A DNA stretch of 64,000 bases, taken from Telmatospirillum sp. (lineage in GTDB: Bacteria; Pseudomonadota; Alphaproteobacteria; CACIAM-22H2). Every line of letters starts with the position of its first letter. Positions within the stretch are counted from its first letter, which is position 1. The position numbers were made by a program, and so were the translations under genes. The notes beneath the pieces were generated by a model that saw nothing but the letters and a program-made list of their open reading frames with translations, searched no databases and was not told the DNA's origin. The stretch spans positions 240,670 through 304,669 of the forward strand of contig JADCGL010000017.1 of NCBI GenBank assembly GCA_020248985.1. Direction: 5' to 3'. Of this stretch, positions 36,529 to 45,778 are shown in pieces.

Positions 36529-38184
36529 ATGACAACTCACCTTCTGACCACGCTAGGCCGAGACCGACTTGACCGGCACTATCGGGACGGCTCTTGGAAA
36601 AGCGACACCTTCTACAAACTTGTCGCGAACCGGGCTGAGCGAAGCCCCGACAAATTTGCCATCCGCGATCGCGCCCGACGGCTCACCTACAGACAGCTTG
36701 TCCAGGAGGCGGATGCTCTCGCACGCGCGCTACAACACCGCGGAACCCGCCCAGGGCAACGTATCGCCGTTTGGGTCGCAAGCCGCATTGAAGTCGCGAT
36801 CGCGCTCCTTGCCTGTTCGCGCAACGGCTATGTCTGCTGCCCTTCGCTACACCGCGACCACACTGTAAACGACGTCACAGAATTGCTTCGAAAAGTTCGT
36901 GCGTCCGTGCTGATTGCCCAGCGTGGTTTCGGCGCCGACGCCGAAAAGAACGACATCGTCGCTCAGGCGGGAACAATCGCGTCGATCAGACATATCTATG
37001 TGCTTGGATCGGTCGATGAGCATAACGGAACTCCGCTTTCGCTGCCGTGGTCACAAGACGCAGCCGCAGAAGCGAATCCAGTTCGGCCCGATGACAATCC
37101 CGACAGCGTCGTTTATCTCGCCTTCACATCCGGTACGACAGGCGTTCCCAAAGGCGTCATGCACAGCGACAATACGCTGCTTGCCAACGCACGAACAATC
37201 TCGCGGGACTGGGCGATCGACGAGAAGGCAAATGTCTATACGCTCGGCACTCTGAGCCACAATCTCGGATTTGGCGCGATGATCATGACTTTGATTGTCG
37301 GCGGCGAGATAATCGTCCACGACTTGCCCAAAGGGGCGAGCTTGCTCGACCGGCTCAAGGAAGTGGGCGCCACGTTTCTTTTCGGCGTTCCCACGCATGC
37401 CATAGACCTGCTGTCGGAGATGCGAGGCCGCAAGGCCCTTGATCTTCCCAAACTCGCCGGCTTTCGCGTGTCTGGCGCATCCGCCCCTGCTTGGGTCATC
37501 AGCGAGCTTCTGAGCCACGGAATCAAGCCGCAGGCCGGGTATGGCATGACGGAAACGTGCTCACATCAGTATACGCATCCGAACGACGAAGCGAGGTTGC
37601 TCACCGAGACAGTCGGCCGTGCTTGCGAAGGCTACGAGATAAAGATCTGGAACACGGAAAACGCGTCGATCGAAATGCCTGTCGGGGAGATCGGCGAGAT
37701 AGGCGGCAGGGGTGCTAGCCTTATGCTAGGCTACTTCAACGATCAGACGGCGACGGAAGACTCGTTCAACGCCCACGGCTGGTTCATGACCAGCGATTTG
37801 GGTTGGATCGACGAGAATGGCTACCTTCGCATCACCGGCCGCAAGAAGGATGTCATCAATCGCGGTGGACACAAGATTTTCCCTGCAAAACTCGAGGCGA
37901 TCGCGTCCCAGCACCATAGCATCGAACGCGTTGCTGCAATCCCGGTTGCCGATGCACGGCTCGGCGAGAAGGTCTGCCTCGCCGTCGAATTCCGCAACGG
38001 CGAGAAGATTTCGGCAAAAGATATTCTGGAGCATCTGAACGTCGGTGGGCTTTCGAAGTACGACATGCCCGAGTATTTTCTCGAGCTCGACCGCATTCCG
38101 CTCACCGCGAGCGGAAAGATCCGAAAAGTCGAAATAGTCGAGGCGGTCAAATCCGGTCGCCAGCTTCCTGTCGCAATCCGGTGA
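36529..38184 (+). CDS. Class I adenylate-forming acyl/aryl-CoA ligase
   Basis: A 551-residue AMP-forming ligase. The P-loop-like motif reads LAFTSGTTGVPKGVMHSDN, the aromatic-binding region GYGMTETCSH follows, then GWFMTSDLGWIDENGYLRIT and the hinge GRKKDVINRGG, and the catalytic lysine in PLTASGKIRK near the C-terminus. The enzyme should activate a carboxylic acid, probably aromatic or alicyclic, as its CoA ester. It resembles cyclohexanecarboxylate-CoA ligases. It forms a plus-strand pair with the quinone-oxidoreductase-like gene. Confidence 0.9.
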   Translation: MTTHLLTTLGRDRLDRHYRDGSWKSDTFYKLVANRAERSPDKFAIRDRARRLTYRQLVQEADALARALQHRGTRPGQRIAVWVASRIEVAIALLACSRNGYVCCPSLHRDHTVNDVTELLRKVRASVLIAQRGFGADAEKNDIVAQAGTIASIRHIYVLGSVDEHNGTPLSLPWSQDAAAEANPVRPDDNPDSVVYLAFTSGTTGVPKGVMHSDNTLLANARTISRDWAIDEKANVYTLGTLSHNLGFGAMIMTLIVGGEIIVHDLPKGASLLDRLKEVGATFLFGVPTHAIDLLSEMRGRKALDLPKLAGFRVSGASAPAWVISELLSHGIKPQAGYGMTETCSHQYTHPNDEARLLTETVGRACEGYEIKIWNTENASIEMPVGEIGEIGGRGASLMLGYFNDQTATEDSFNAHGWFMTSDLGWIDENGYLRITGRKKDVINRGGHKIFPAKLEAIASQHHSIERVAAIPVADARLGEKVCLAVEFRNGEKISAKDILEHLNVGGLSKYDMPEYFLELDRIPLTASGKIRKVEIVEAVKSGRQLPVAIR

Positions 38185-38231
38185 TCGCAAGAGCGCCGCA
38201 CGAACTTTGAATACGTCTCAGCGAAGGTCAC

Positions 38232-39233
38232 ATGCGCGCCATAATCGTCGATGCCTACGGCCCGATCGAAAATCTGCGTCTCGGCACGATGCCAGATCCA
38301 GTCCCTGTCCGAGACGAGGTGCTCGTGCGCACCCACGCCACCACGGTCAACTATGTCGACCAGTTGGTGATCACCGGGAAGTACCAGTTCTTGCCCAAGC
38401 CACCCTTCGTGCCCGGCAAGGGGCCTGCCGGTATTGTCATTGGGCTAGGGCCCGATGCAAAGAGAATCAAAGTCGGAGATAGAGTTCTCGCGATGGCGGA
38501 GATCGGCGGATATGCCGAACTCGCAACGGTCTCGGAATCACAATGCTATGTTCTGCCGCCCAAGATGAGCTTCCCCGAAGCGTCGTCGATGGCCGTCGCG
38601 AGCGATACCGCTTGGTTCGCCCTGAACGATCGGGCACGTTACAAGGTCGGCGACACTGTCCTTGTTCTTGGCGCTTCGGGTGCCGTGGGAATAGCCGCGA
38701 TTCAAATCGCGAAGGCAATGGGCGCTTTTGTAATGGCGGGGATATCCAACCCCGACAAGATACCCCTCGCAAAGTTAGCCGGAGCCGACGCGATCGTCGA
38801 CTTGGCGCGGCCCGACCTACGCGACGGGTTGCGTGCCCAAGTCCACGCCCTAACGGATGGTCGTGGCGCAGACATCATCCTCGATCCGCTTGGCGGCGAT
38901 GTATTCGACGCTGCAATCCGCGCGCTTGCCTGGTGCGGTCGACTCGTTGTCATCGGGTTTGCCGCAGGACGAATTCCGACACTTAAAGTCAACTACGTGC
39001 TCCTGAAGAACATTGAAGTGACTGGCCTTCAGGTCAGCGATTACCGCAAGAAACGCCCCGAGCAAGTTGAAACCTGCTATCGGCAATTATTCGATTGGTT
39101 TCAAGCCGGAAAGATATCTCCGCTGCCGATGACCGCGTATACATTCGAGAATTTCCACGAGGCGCTTGCGGCTATTCGCGACAGAACGGCGCGCGGACGC
39201 GTTGTCCTTACGCACAGAACGGACACGCTATAG
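38232..39233 (+). CDS. NADPH:quinone oxidoreductase-like MDR protein
   Basis: A 333-residue zinc-free medium-chain reductase. TTVNYVDQLVITGKY, PFVPGKGPAGIVIGLG, VLVLGASGAVGIAAIQIAKA and DIILDPLGGDVFDAAIRAL are typical of the QorA/crotonyl-reductase-like branch. It probably reduces an enoyl or quinoid intermediate. It follows the ligase by 47 bp in the same direction and is convergent with the GntR regulator, with only 13 bp between the stops. Confidence 0.88.
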   Translation: MRAIIVDAYGPIENLRLGTMPDPVPVRDEVLVRTHATTVNYVDQLVITGKYQFLPKPPFVPGKGPAGIVIGLGPDAKRIKVGDRVLAMAEIGGYAELATVSESQCYVLPPKMSFPEASSMAVASDTAWFALNDRARYKVGDTVLVLGASGAVGIAAIQIAKAMGAFVMAGISNPDKIPLAKLAGADAIVDLARPDLRDGLRAQVHALTDGRGADIILDPLGGDVFDAAIRALAWCGRLVVIGFAAGRIPTLKVNYVLLKNIEVTGLQVSDYRKKRPEQVETCYRQLFDWFQAGKISPLPMTAYTFENFHEALAAIRDRTARGRVVLTHRTDTL

Positions 39234-39246
39234 CGTTGAAGCCAAC

Positions 39247-40038
39247 TCAAGTGCCGTGCGAGACGTCGTCCTCGACGCGCTTCGGACGGCTTGGCGCCAA
39301 AACTCGCTTTCGCCGAACCGTGCTATTTTCGTGTTTTCCCGCCGCTTCGTCCTCAAGTCTTGTAAGCAGCGCGATCGCGTAGCGCGCCGAACGCTCGACC
39401 ATTGATTTGCAACGCTGAACGATATCATCGACATCGCGGCGTATGGCCGCATCGACGACTCCTCGCATAATTGCAAGCGTTTCGCTCTCGCGTTCGGCTC
39501 CCGAAGCCTCTGCGGTCAACGCCCGCAAATAGTTTATTCGAGCGCGCAAGTTGCGAAGTATCGAACGGGCCACCTCGTTGTCGGCGCCTCGCATCAAGAT
39601 GTCGAAAAAACGATCAATCGACTGGACGTAGTCAGTGACCGGCTTGCGATTGATATCCCGCTCGATCGCGTCGCACGCGAGTTTCAGCGCCTCAACGTCT
39701 TTTGCGCTTGCTCGCTGAACGAACAGGCCCGCCGACGCTGTCTCGAGGGCAAGTCGAACCTCGTATATTTGACGAGCTTCCGAAGGCGAAAGAGCGGCAA
39801 CCATGAGCCCCCGACGCGGCCCACGTTCGACCAATCCTTCAGCCTCAAGCTGACGCAGCGCTTCTCGGATCGACGTCCTGCTGACGCCTGTCTCGAGACA
39901 CAGCATTCGCTCCGTGAGCTTTTGGCCCGGTTTGTAGTGGAGTCGCAGAATAGCATTGCGGATCTTGACGGTGGCACGTTCCCGCAAATTGGGGGCGTTT
40001 CGTCCAACCCGCAGCGATTGCTGTCCGCCACGCGCCAT
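39247..40038 (-). CDS. GntR-family regulator, FCD subfamily (candidate regulator of the cluster)
   Basis: A 263-residue regulator. The N-terminal winged helix (about residues 22-85) has AILRLHYKPGQKLTERMLC, then GVSRTSIREALRQLEAEGLV, the FadR/VanR-type DNA-binding pattern. The C-terminal FCD helical bundle starts EVRLALETASAGLF. The usual metal-ligand positions lack histidine: the segment corresponding to RFH reads DRFFDILM and no His occurs anywhere in the effector domain. This is the only catabolite-type regulator in the cluster and is the likely ligand of the shared palindrome. It lies downstream of coxG. Confidence 0.88.
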   Translation of the reverse strand: MARGGQQSLRVGRNAPNLRERATVKIRNAILRLHYKPGQKLTERMLCLETGVSRTSIREALRQLEAEGLVERGPRRGLMVAALSPSEARQIYEVRLALETASAGLFVQRASAKDVEALKLACDAIERDINRKPVTDYVQSIDRFFDILMRGADNEVARSILRNLRARINYLRALTAEASGAERESETLAIMRGVVDAAIRRDVDDIVQRCKSMVERSARYAIALLTRLEDEAAGKHENSTVRRKRVLAPSRPKRVEDDVSHGT

Positions 40039-40121
40039 CCAAAAGAATCCTTGCGTCTGAGCCGCAGACTAGAAGATCTGCACGCCGTCAAGAATATCAG
40101 AGGATCGTCGCAAAAGTCTGC

Positions 40122-40727
40122 CTATCCTTGGCGGCGCCCGAATAGCCTCGAAAAATAAGCGAATATCACCTTCCACAACAGTCTGCCTGCCGACAGGCTC
40201 TCTACCGGTGGCGGCGTTGATGGGGCGGATACCGAATTTGTCGCCGGGTCTTGTGTCGAAACCGGACTAGCGTTTTCGGCGTCGATCTGGTGCCGCAAAC
40301 GGCCTGCGAACTCCGATGTAATCTGATTGGCGAGTTCTTTTATAACACCGGAAGCTCGGCCATACTGCGCAACGGCTCCAGTTAGCGACAGGGTCGTCTT
40401 GATCGTGACAATCGAACCCGATGGCGACGGATCCAGTCCAAACTGGATGTTTGCGTTGGCCGCTCCGCGACCCTTGGCATCATTGCCGCGTGCGGTCGCC
40501 AAGGCTCGGTGGTTCACCGCATCCATTTCAGTGAATTTTACGGTACCGGCGAAGTTCATTGTCACCGGGCCAAGGCGAACCGTAACCTTCCCTTTGAAGG
40601 TCTTATCGTCGACAATCTCGACCAGTTCTGCGCCCGGCATACACTTGACCATGTTCGGCACATCGAGCAACACAGCCCAAGCGCGGTCGGGAGGAAGCGG
40701 CACTTCAAACGAGTTTTCAAATTCCAT
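40122..40727 (-). CDS. CoxG-like SRPBCC protein with C-terminal membrane-binding tail
   Basis: A 201-residue protein. The first ~145 residues form the CoxG/SRPBCC domain: MEFENSFEVPLPPDRAWAVL, CMPGAELVEI, GKVTVRLGPVTMNFAG. A Ser/Pro-rich linker follows, and an amphipathic tail (LLWKVIFAYFSRLFGRR) that could attach it to the membrane. CoxG recruits CO dehydrogenase to the membrane in Oligotropha; homologues accompany other Mo hydroxylases. Here it probably docks one of the three Mo hydroxylases to the respiratory chain. It is upstream of the GntR gene and has an operator 85 bp before its start. Confidence 0.9.
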   Translation of the reverse strand: MEFENSFEVPLPPDRAWAVLLDVPNMVKCMPGAELVEIVDDKTFKGKVTVRLGPVTMNFAGTVKFTEMDAVNHRALATARGNDAKGRGAANANIQFGLDPSPSGSIVTIKTTLSLTGAVAQYGRASGVIKELANQITSEFAGRLRHQIDAENASPVSTQDPATNSVSAPSTPPPVESLSAGRLLWKVIFAYFSRLFGRRQG

Positions 40728-40812
40728 AACGCCTATCGGACCCCTTTGGCCTTTGCCACAAATTCGCGACAGAGCGTCGCATCGACCACTTCACGCCTCG
40801 AAACATACCACC

Positions 40813-40830
40813 AATTCCAATTTCGGTACA
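40813..40830. promoter_or_regulatory. Operator copy upstream of coxG
   Basis: AATTCCAATTTCGGTACA; its reverse complement reads TGTACCGAAATTGGAATT, matching the cluster palindrome. It is the only recognisable feature of the 362-bp region between coxG and the ABC permease genes and would give autoregulation if the GntR protein binds it. Confidence 0.62.
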
Positions 40831-41089
40831 GTTGGCAATTGACACAAATATGACTGCCTGTTATTGAATTTACGACATTTGAAAAGCCTGCTGTATGCTG
40901 GAGTTGAGAAGAGAGAAAAAAATTGGGACACTCCGTTCTGCAGACTGCGACACTGTCCTATCAGCGCCCCCTGCGGCTCCTGTTGCCGAACGAATTGTCG
41001 TCTGTATCTCAGCTTAAAAGCAGCGACAATTTGGCTTTTTCCGATCCGATGCCGCCCTGCGCTACCTCAGCCGTATTGGAACTTGGCCA

Positions 41090-42028
41090 ATGCTAAGTTT
41101 GATCGTTCGGCGACTTCTGCTCGGCATTCCAAACATCATTCTCATTTCAGTACTGCTGTTTTTTACGATTCTCGGCGCTTTGGGCAGCCCCGCAACCCTC
41201 ATGCTCGGCCTCGATGCAACCCCGGAACGGATACTTGAGCTTGAGCGCCAGTACGGTTTCGACCGTCCACTCTACGTGCAGTATATCGATTGGGTATGGA
41301 AGGCTCTGAACGGAGATTTCGGTCGGTCCTATGCGACGAACCAACGTGTCGTCGATGCGCTTTTGCCCCGTATCCTGCCCAGCGTCGAACTGGCACTTCT
41401 CGGCATGATCGTCGCAGTTACCACATCCGTCGTATTCAGCAGCATTACTGTCGGCCGCAGAATCGTCCAGCCTGTTGTCAACATTCTCAGTCTCATTGGG
41501 ATCACAGTGCCGAACTTTATGCTTGGCATCACGCTGACGTACATTTTCTCCGTCGTATTGGGCATCCTGCCGACATCCGGGTGGGCCCCCTGGTCTGCAG
41601 GTATTTTCGAGCATCTGCTCCATCTGATCCTGCCTGTGCTGACAGTTGCCGCGTACTACTTCGCCTCGTTTGGCCTCGTGTACCGCGCTGAGTATCGCGC
41701 CACGTCGCGTCGGCTTTACATTCAGGTCGCGCGTGCAAAGGGGCTTTCGGAAAGCGCCGTGTCTTTCAGGCATATCCTGCCGAACTCAATTCTTCCTGTA
41801 ATCACTCAAGTCGGCAGCAGTCTCGGGCAGCTTGCGGCCGGCGCTCTTGTCGCAGAGACAGTCTTCTCCATTCCCGGCGTCGGCACGCTTTTCACAAGCG
41901 CGCTCCTGTCTCGTGATTTTCCGGTGTTCCTCGCGATCGGAATGATCACGATTGTCAGCGTGGTTGTCATGAATCTTTTGGCCGACTTGCTTTATGTCGC
42001 CGCCAATCCCCAAATCCGGCTCGATTAG
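41090..42028 (+). CDS. ABC transporter permease, DppB/OppB type
   Basis: A 312-residue inner-membrane protein with six hydrophobic segments. MLSLIVRRLLLGIPNIILIS is the usual DppB start and YRAEYRATSRRLYIQVARAK with GLSESAVSFRHILPNSILPV is the EAA loop that contacts the ATPases. It forms the permease pair with the next gene, 2 bp downstream. No binding protein precedes it; the candidate is at 29,792-31,327. Confidence 0.92.
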   Translation: MLSLIVRRLLLGIPNIILISVLLFFTILGALGSPATLMLGLDATPERILELERQYGFDRPLYVQYIDWVWKALNGDFGRSYATNQRVVDALLPRILPSVELALLGMIVAVTTSVVFSSITVGRRIVQPVVNILSLIGITVPNFMLGITLTYIFSVVLGILPTSGWAPWSAGIFEHLLHLILPVLTVAAYYFASFGLVYRAEYRATSRRLYIQVARAKGLSESAVSFRHILPNSILPVITQVGSSLGQLAAGALVAETVFSIPGVGTLFTSALLSRDFPVFLAIGMITIVSVVVMNLLADLLYVAANPQIRLD

Positions 42029-42030
42029 CC

Positions 42031-42807
42031 ATGAAGAACCGGAACGCGTTGATCGGATTTGTGATCGTATCCATCGTCACTACGCTGGCGATCGCCGCGC
42101 CTTGGATCGCGCCCTACGATCCCGCGACGACGAGCATCCGCTTATTCGAGGGCCCATCTGCGGAACATTGGCTTGGGACGGACCAGCTCGGACGCGATAT
42201 CTTCAGTCGCATTCTTTTTGGCGCGCGCGTATCGCTGATAATCGGCGCCGGCTCGGCAGTGGTTGCAGGTATCATCGGCGTGCCCATTGGGCTTGCAGCC
42301 GGCTATCTGGGTCGAACTGTCGACATGATGGCCATGCAGTTCATCAATCTTTTCATTGCCCTACCGGGGCTTGTTCTCGCACTCATCATCATCACGATGA
42401 CGGGCGCGACGATGCTGAACATCGTATTGGTCCTCGGATTCGTAGCCTGGCCGGGCGTCGCCCGACTGGCTCGCGGGCAGACCTTTGCGATCCGAGAGTC
42501 GGTGTATGTCGAGGCTGCACGCGCCGTCGGGGGCGGCACGGCATGGATCATCATTCGCCACATCTGGCCCAACATCTTTCGCCTCGTAGCAGTCCAGCTT
42601 GCGACAGTCGTGGCATTCGCAATATTCACGTCTTCGAGCCTCAGCTTCCTCGGTTTGGGCGTGCCGCCGCCGACCGCCGACTGGGGCGGAATGGTCCGCA
42701 GCGGTGTCGACTATCTGTCCGTCAATCCGTACATGAGCCTTGCCCCTGGCTTCTCGGTCGCGATCACTATTTTCGGCTTCTACATGCTGGGCTATCGAGA
42801 GGAATAG
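42031..42807 (+). CDS. ABC transporter permease, DppC/OppC type
   Basis: A 258-residue permease. The family signatures HWLGTDQLGRDIFSRILFGA and the EAA loop (EAARAVGGGTAWIIIRHIWP) are present, followed by FLGLGVPPPTADWGGM. It is second in the operon, directly after the DppB-type gene, and is followed 3 bp later by the first ATPase. The N-terminal cytoplasmic extension is short, so the protein is smaller than most DppC proteins. Confidence 0.92.
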   Translation: MKNRNALIGFVIVSIVTTLAIAAPWIAPYDPATTSIRLFEGPSAEHWLGTDQLGRDIFSRILFGARVSLIIGAGSAVVAGIIGVPIGLAAGYLGRTVDMMAMQFINLFIALPGLVLALIIITMTGATMLNIVLVLGFVAWPGVARLARGQTFAIRESVYVEAARAVGGGTAWIIIRHIWPNIFRLVAVQLATVVAFAIFTSSSLSFLGLGVPPPTADWGGMVRSGVDYLSVNPYMSLAPGFSVAITIFGFYMLGYREE

Positions 42808-42810
42808 CGA

Positions 42811-43821
42811 ATGGCCCGGAACTCCCTCCTTGAAGTCGAAAACGTTTCGGTGTCTTTCAAATCGGCGCAAGGACCCATTCGCGCCGTCCGTGACGTCAGC
42901 TTTCGGATAAATCCCGGCGAGATCGTCGCGCTTGTCGGCGAGTCGGGGTCGGGGAAATCCACGACTGGCCTGGCTACAATGCAGTTGATCCCCTCGGCAA
43001 CGGTATCGGGCCGCATATGTCTTACGCGAAAAGACGGGACCAAAGCCGATCTGGTGTCATTGAGCGAATCCGACATTCGCAGGGTCCGCGGCAACGAAGT
43101 GGCGATGATTTTCCAGGAGCCGATGTCGTCGCTCGATCCGGTCTTCACGATCGGAACGCAGATGTGCGAAGCGGCGAGGGTCCACCAGCGCCTCTCCTAT
43201 CGACAAGCCTATGCCGCATCGATAAAGGCCCTTGAAGCGGTCGGCATGCCTGATCCCGAAAAATGCATGGAGACCTACCAGCACAAGCTGTCGGGCGGCA
43301 TGCGGCAGCGCGTCATGATCGCGATGGCCTTGAGCAGCAAGCCCTCTCTTCTCATCGCCGACGAACCGACGACCGCGCTCGATGTCACCATCCAAGCCCA
43401 GATCGTCGAGTACCTGAAGCGTATCCAGAAACAGACCGGAATGGCGATCCTGTTTATCACTCACAATCTCGGGCTCGTTGCCGAAATCGCCGATCGCGCC
43501 ATCGTTATGTATGCCGGGGAGATCGTCGAATCGGGCAGTGTCTCGGAACTGTTCACGCGCCCCCGGATGCCATACACCTCCGGTCTCTTGAAATCGTTGC
43601 CACGTCTTGGACGGAAGAAGACACTCGGCACGCCGATCGAGCCTATTCCCGGCAGCCTTCCGAGCCCTCTTGCGCTTCCAAGCGGCTGCAAGTTCCATCC
43701 TCGTTGCGGCCACTTCGTCGCCGGGGTCTGCGACACGGCCGTTCCCGAACTCGAATCCAGCGACCAGGCACATCAGGTTCGCTGCGCCCGCTGGCGCGAC
43801 ATCGCGAGGACAGCGCAATGA
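42811..43821 (+). CDS. ABC transporter ATP-binding protein, DppD/OppD type
   Basis: A 336-residue ATPase. Walker A is GESGSGKST, the Q-loop is MIFQEPMSSLDP, the signature is KLSGGMRQRVMIAMAL and Walker B is LLIADEPTTALD. The C-terminal oligopeptide-transporter extension has CKFHPRCGHFVAGVC, whose cysteines may hold an iron-sulfur cluster as in other DppD proteins. It overlaps the next ATPase gene by ATGA. Confidence 0.93.
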   Translation: MARNSLLEVENVSVSFKSAQGPIRAVRDVSFRINPGEIVALVGESGSGKSTTGLATMQLIPSATVSGRICLTRKDGTKADLVSLSESDIRRVRGNEVAMIFQEPMSSLDPVFTIGTQMCEAARVHQRLSYRQAYAASIKALEAVGMPDPEKCMETYQHKLSGGMRQRVMIAMALSSKPSLLIADEPTTALDVTIQAQIVEYLKRIQKQTGMAILFITHNLGLVAEIADRAIVMYAGEIVESGSVSELFTRPRMPYTSGLLKSLPRLGRKKTLGTPIEPIPGSLPSPLALPSGCKFHPRCGHFVAGVCDTAVPELESSDQAHQVRCARWRDIARTAQ

Positions 43822-44819
43822 GTTCGGAAATGGCACCGCTTCTGCAGGTCGAAGGGCTGAGGAAATGGTTCGACATCACGCGCGGCGTATTCGGCCGCAA
43901 GGTCGGCCAGGTGAAGGCCGTCGACGACGTTTCTTTCACGGTCCGCTCGCGTGAGGTTTTAGGATTAGCGGGCGAGTCGGGGTCGGGAAAAACAACGATT
44001 GGCCGTTCCGTCCTTCGCCTCGTCGAGCCAAGCGCGGGCCGTGTTGTTTTCGACGGCACTGACGTGACCTCTCTGAACACAGCGGACCTCCGCCGATTTC
44101 GGCGCAGGATGCAGATTATCTTTCAGGATCCGCTCGCGGCCCTGAACCCGCAAATGACGATCGAGGAGGTTTTAAGCGAACCCTTGATCGTCCAAGGTAT
44201 CGGCCGCAGCGACGCTGATCGACGCAACCGAGCCGTGGAACTGCTCGATAGTGTGTCGCTTTCAAGCGACTATCTTAAGCGCCGTCCCGGGGAAATGTCC
44301 GGCGGTCAACGGCAGAGAATTGTCATCGCCCGCGCGCTCGCCGTGAACCCGGAGTTCATCGTCGCGGACGAGCCGGTTTCGGCGCTCGACGTATCGATCC
44401 AGGCACAAATCATCGCGCTTTTGATCGAACTGAAGGGTCGCCTTGGTTTGTCCATGCTCTTCATTTCCCACGATCTCGCGGCAATGGAATACATCTCCGA
44501 CCGAATTGCGGTTCTTTATCTCGGTCGCGTCATGGAGATCGGTCCAAGTTCCGAGGTTTGCGGCAATTTCAAGCATCCCTATACCGAGATGCTGATCTCG
44601 GCCGTCCCGCAACCCGAGCCCGGATACCAGCGCAAGATTTTTCCGGCAGGCGAGATTCCGAGCGCTGCGTCTCCGCCCAGCGGCTGCGTATTTCGGACTC
44701 GCTGCAGCTACGCACGGCCTGAATGCGCGCAAATTGTTCCGCAGTTGCGGAAAGTGGCCGAAGATCATTACACCGCATGTATCCGCGATGATTTATCCCT
44801 CTCGAGGGTGCTGCTATGA
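43818..44819 (+). CDS. ABC transporter ATP-binding protein, DppF/OppF type
   Basis: A 333-residue ATPase starting at the ATG that overlaps the DppD stop. Walker A GESGSGKTT, Q-loop IIFQDPLAALNP, signature EMSGGQRQRIVIARAL and Walker B FIVADEPVSALD are intact. The C-terminal motif GCVFRTRCSYARPEC is again the dipeptide/oligopeptide extension. It completes a BCDF set with 41,090-43,821 and is followed after 98 bp by the Mo-hydroxylase operon, which may be read through from it. Confidence 0.93.
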   Translation: MSSEMAPLLQVEGLRKWFDITRGVFGRKVGQVKAVDDVSFTVRSREVLGLAGESGSGKTTIGRSVLRLVEPSAGRVVFDGTDVTSLNTADLRRFRRRMQIIFQDPLAALNPQMTIEEVLSEPLIVQGIGRSDADRRNRAVELLDSVSLSSDYLKRRPGEMSGGQRQRIVIARALAVNPEFIVADEPVSALDVSIQAQIIALLIELKGRLGLSMLFISHDLAAMEYISDRIAVLYLGRVMEIGPSSEVCGNFKHPYTEMLISAVPQPEPGYQRKIFPAGEIPSAASPPSGCVFRTRCSYARPECAQIVPQLRKVAEDHYTACIRDDLSLSRVLL

Positions 44820-44917
44820 TCGGACACGTCCAAAGCTATGCAGGCGAAGTCAAACGGCACCGCGATGATTGATCACTGTCCGGAGCAGAAGCGTTCGCTC
44901 GGAAACGCGGGTGCGAA

Positions 44918-45778
44918 ATGAAACCGGCGCCATTCACGCATCACAACCCGAAGACCTTGGCCGAAGCGATTTCACTGCTTTCGGCCCTCGCGCCCGAGGA
45001 CGGACGAATCATTGCTGGTGGTCAGACTCTTGTCCCGATGATGGCGTTTCGCTTGGCCCGTCCCCGGCATGTCATCGACATCAATGGAATTACAGAGCTT
45101 GGGAAAATCACGATCGAGAACGGCACAATGACGATCGGCGCCACCGTGCGCCACAATGCCTTTGAAAAGCCGTATCCCGGGAGCGGGAAGCTTGGAAGCC
45201 TTCTTGCGAACGTCGTGCAAAACATTGCGCATGCGCCCATTCGGTCCCGTGGCACTTTCTGCGGTAGCATTGCAAATTCGGACCCCGCGTCGGAATGGTG
45301 TCTCGTATCGACAACTGCTGGTACGGAGATCGTATTGGCAAGCGTACGCGGCGAGCGAATCGTTCCAGCACATGATTTTTATACCGGCATAATGGCTAAT
45401 GCGCTCGCAGAAGACGAAATCATCACCAAGGTCCGTATCCCGCTTCTTTCGGACGATACGCGGTTTGGATTTCACGAGGTAAGCCGAAGAAAAGGCGATT
45501 TCGCAATGGCGGCGTGTCTCGCGATCTATCGTCTGTCGAACGGCAAAGCACTCGAACCAAGGATCGGACTAGGCGGTGTCCAAGCAATCCCGAAACGCGT
45601 CACCGCGGCCGAAGAAGCTCTTCGAGGCGGCGACATTGGGGGCGAGCTGTTCCGTCAAACCGCATCCGTCGCGATGCGCGCGATCGAACCGCTCGATGAC
45701 GAGGAGTTTCCGGAGCAATATCGTCGGGAGCTGGCGCAGGCGGTGGTCGCGCGCGCATTGGAAAGCAGCGTCGCATGA
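44918..45778 (+). CDS. Mo-hydroxylase FAD-binding subunit (CoxM-like) no. 1
   Basis: A 286-residue flavoprotein subunit. The two FAD-binding segments are AGGQTLVPMMAFRLARP and APIRSRGTFCGSIANSDPASE. In most members the second reads TVGG-S; here it is FCGS, close to the norm. It passes electrons between FAD and the Fe-S subunit. It is the first gene of a five-gene string (M-S-L-M-S) in which every junction is an ATGA overlap. Confidence 0.9.
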   Translation: MKPAPFTHHNPKTLAEAISLLSALAPEDGRIIAGGQTLVPMMAFRLARPRHVIDINGITELGKITIENGTMTIGATVRHNAFEKPYPGSGKLGSLLANVVQNIAHAPIRSRGTFCGSIANSDPASEWCLVSTTAGTEIVLASVRGERIVPAHDFYTGIMANALAEDEIITKVRIPLLSDDTRFGFHEVSRRKGDFAMAACLAIYRLSNGKALEPRIGLGGVQAIPKRVTAAEEALRGGDIGGELFRQTASVAMRAIEPLDDEEFPEQYRRELAQAVVARALESSVA

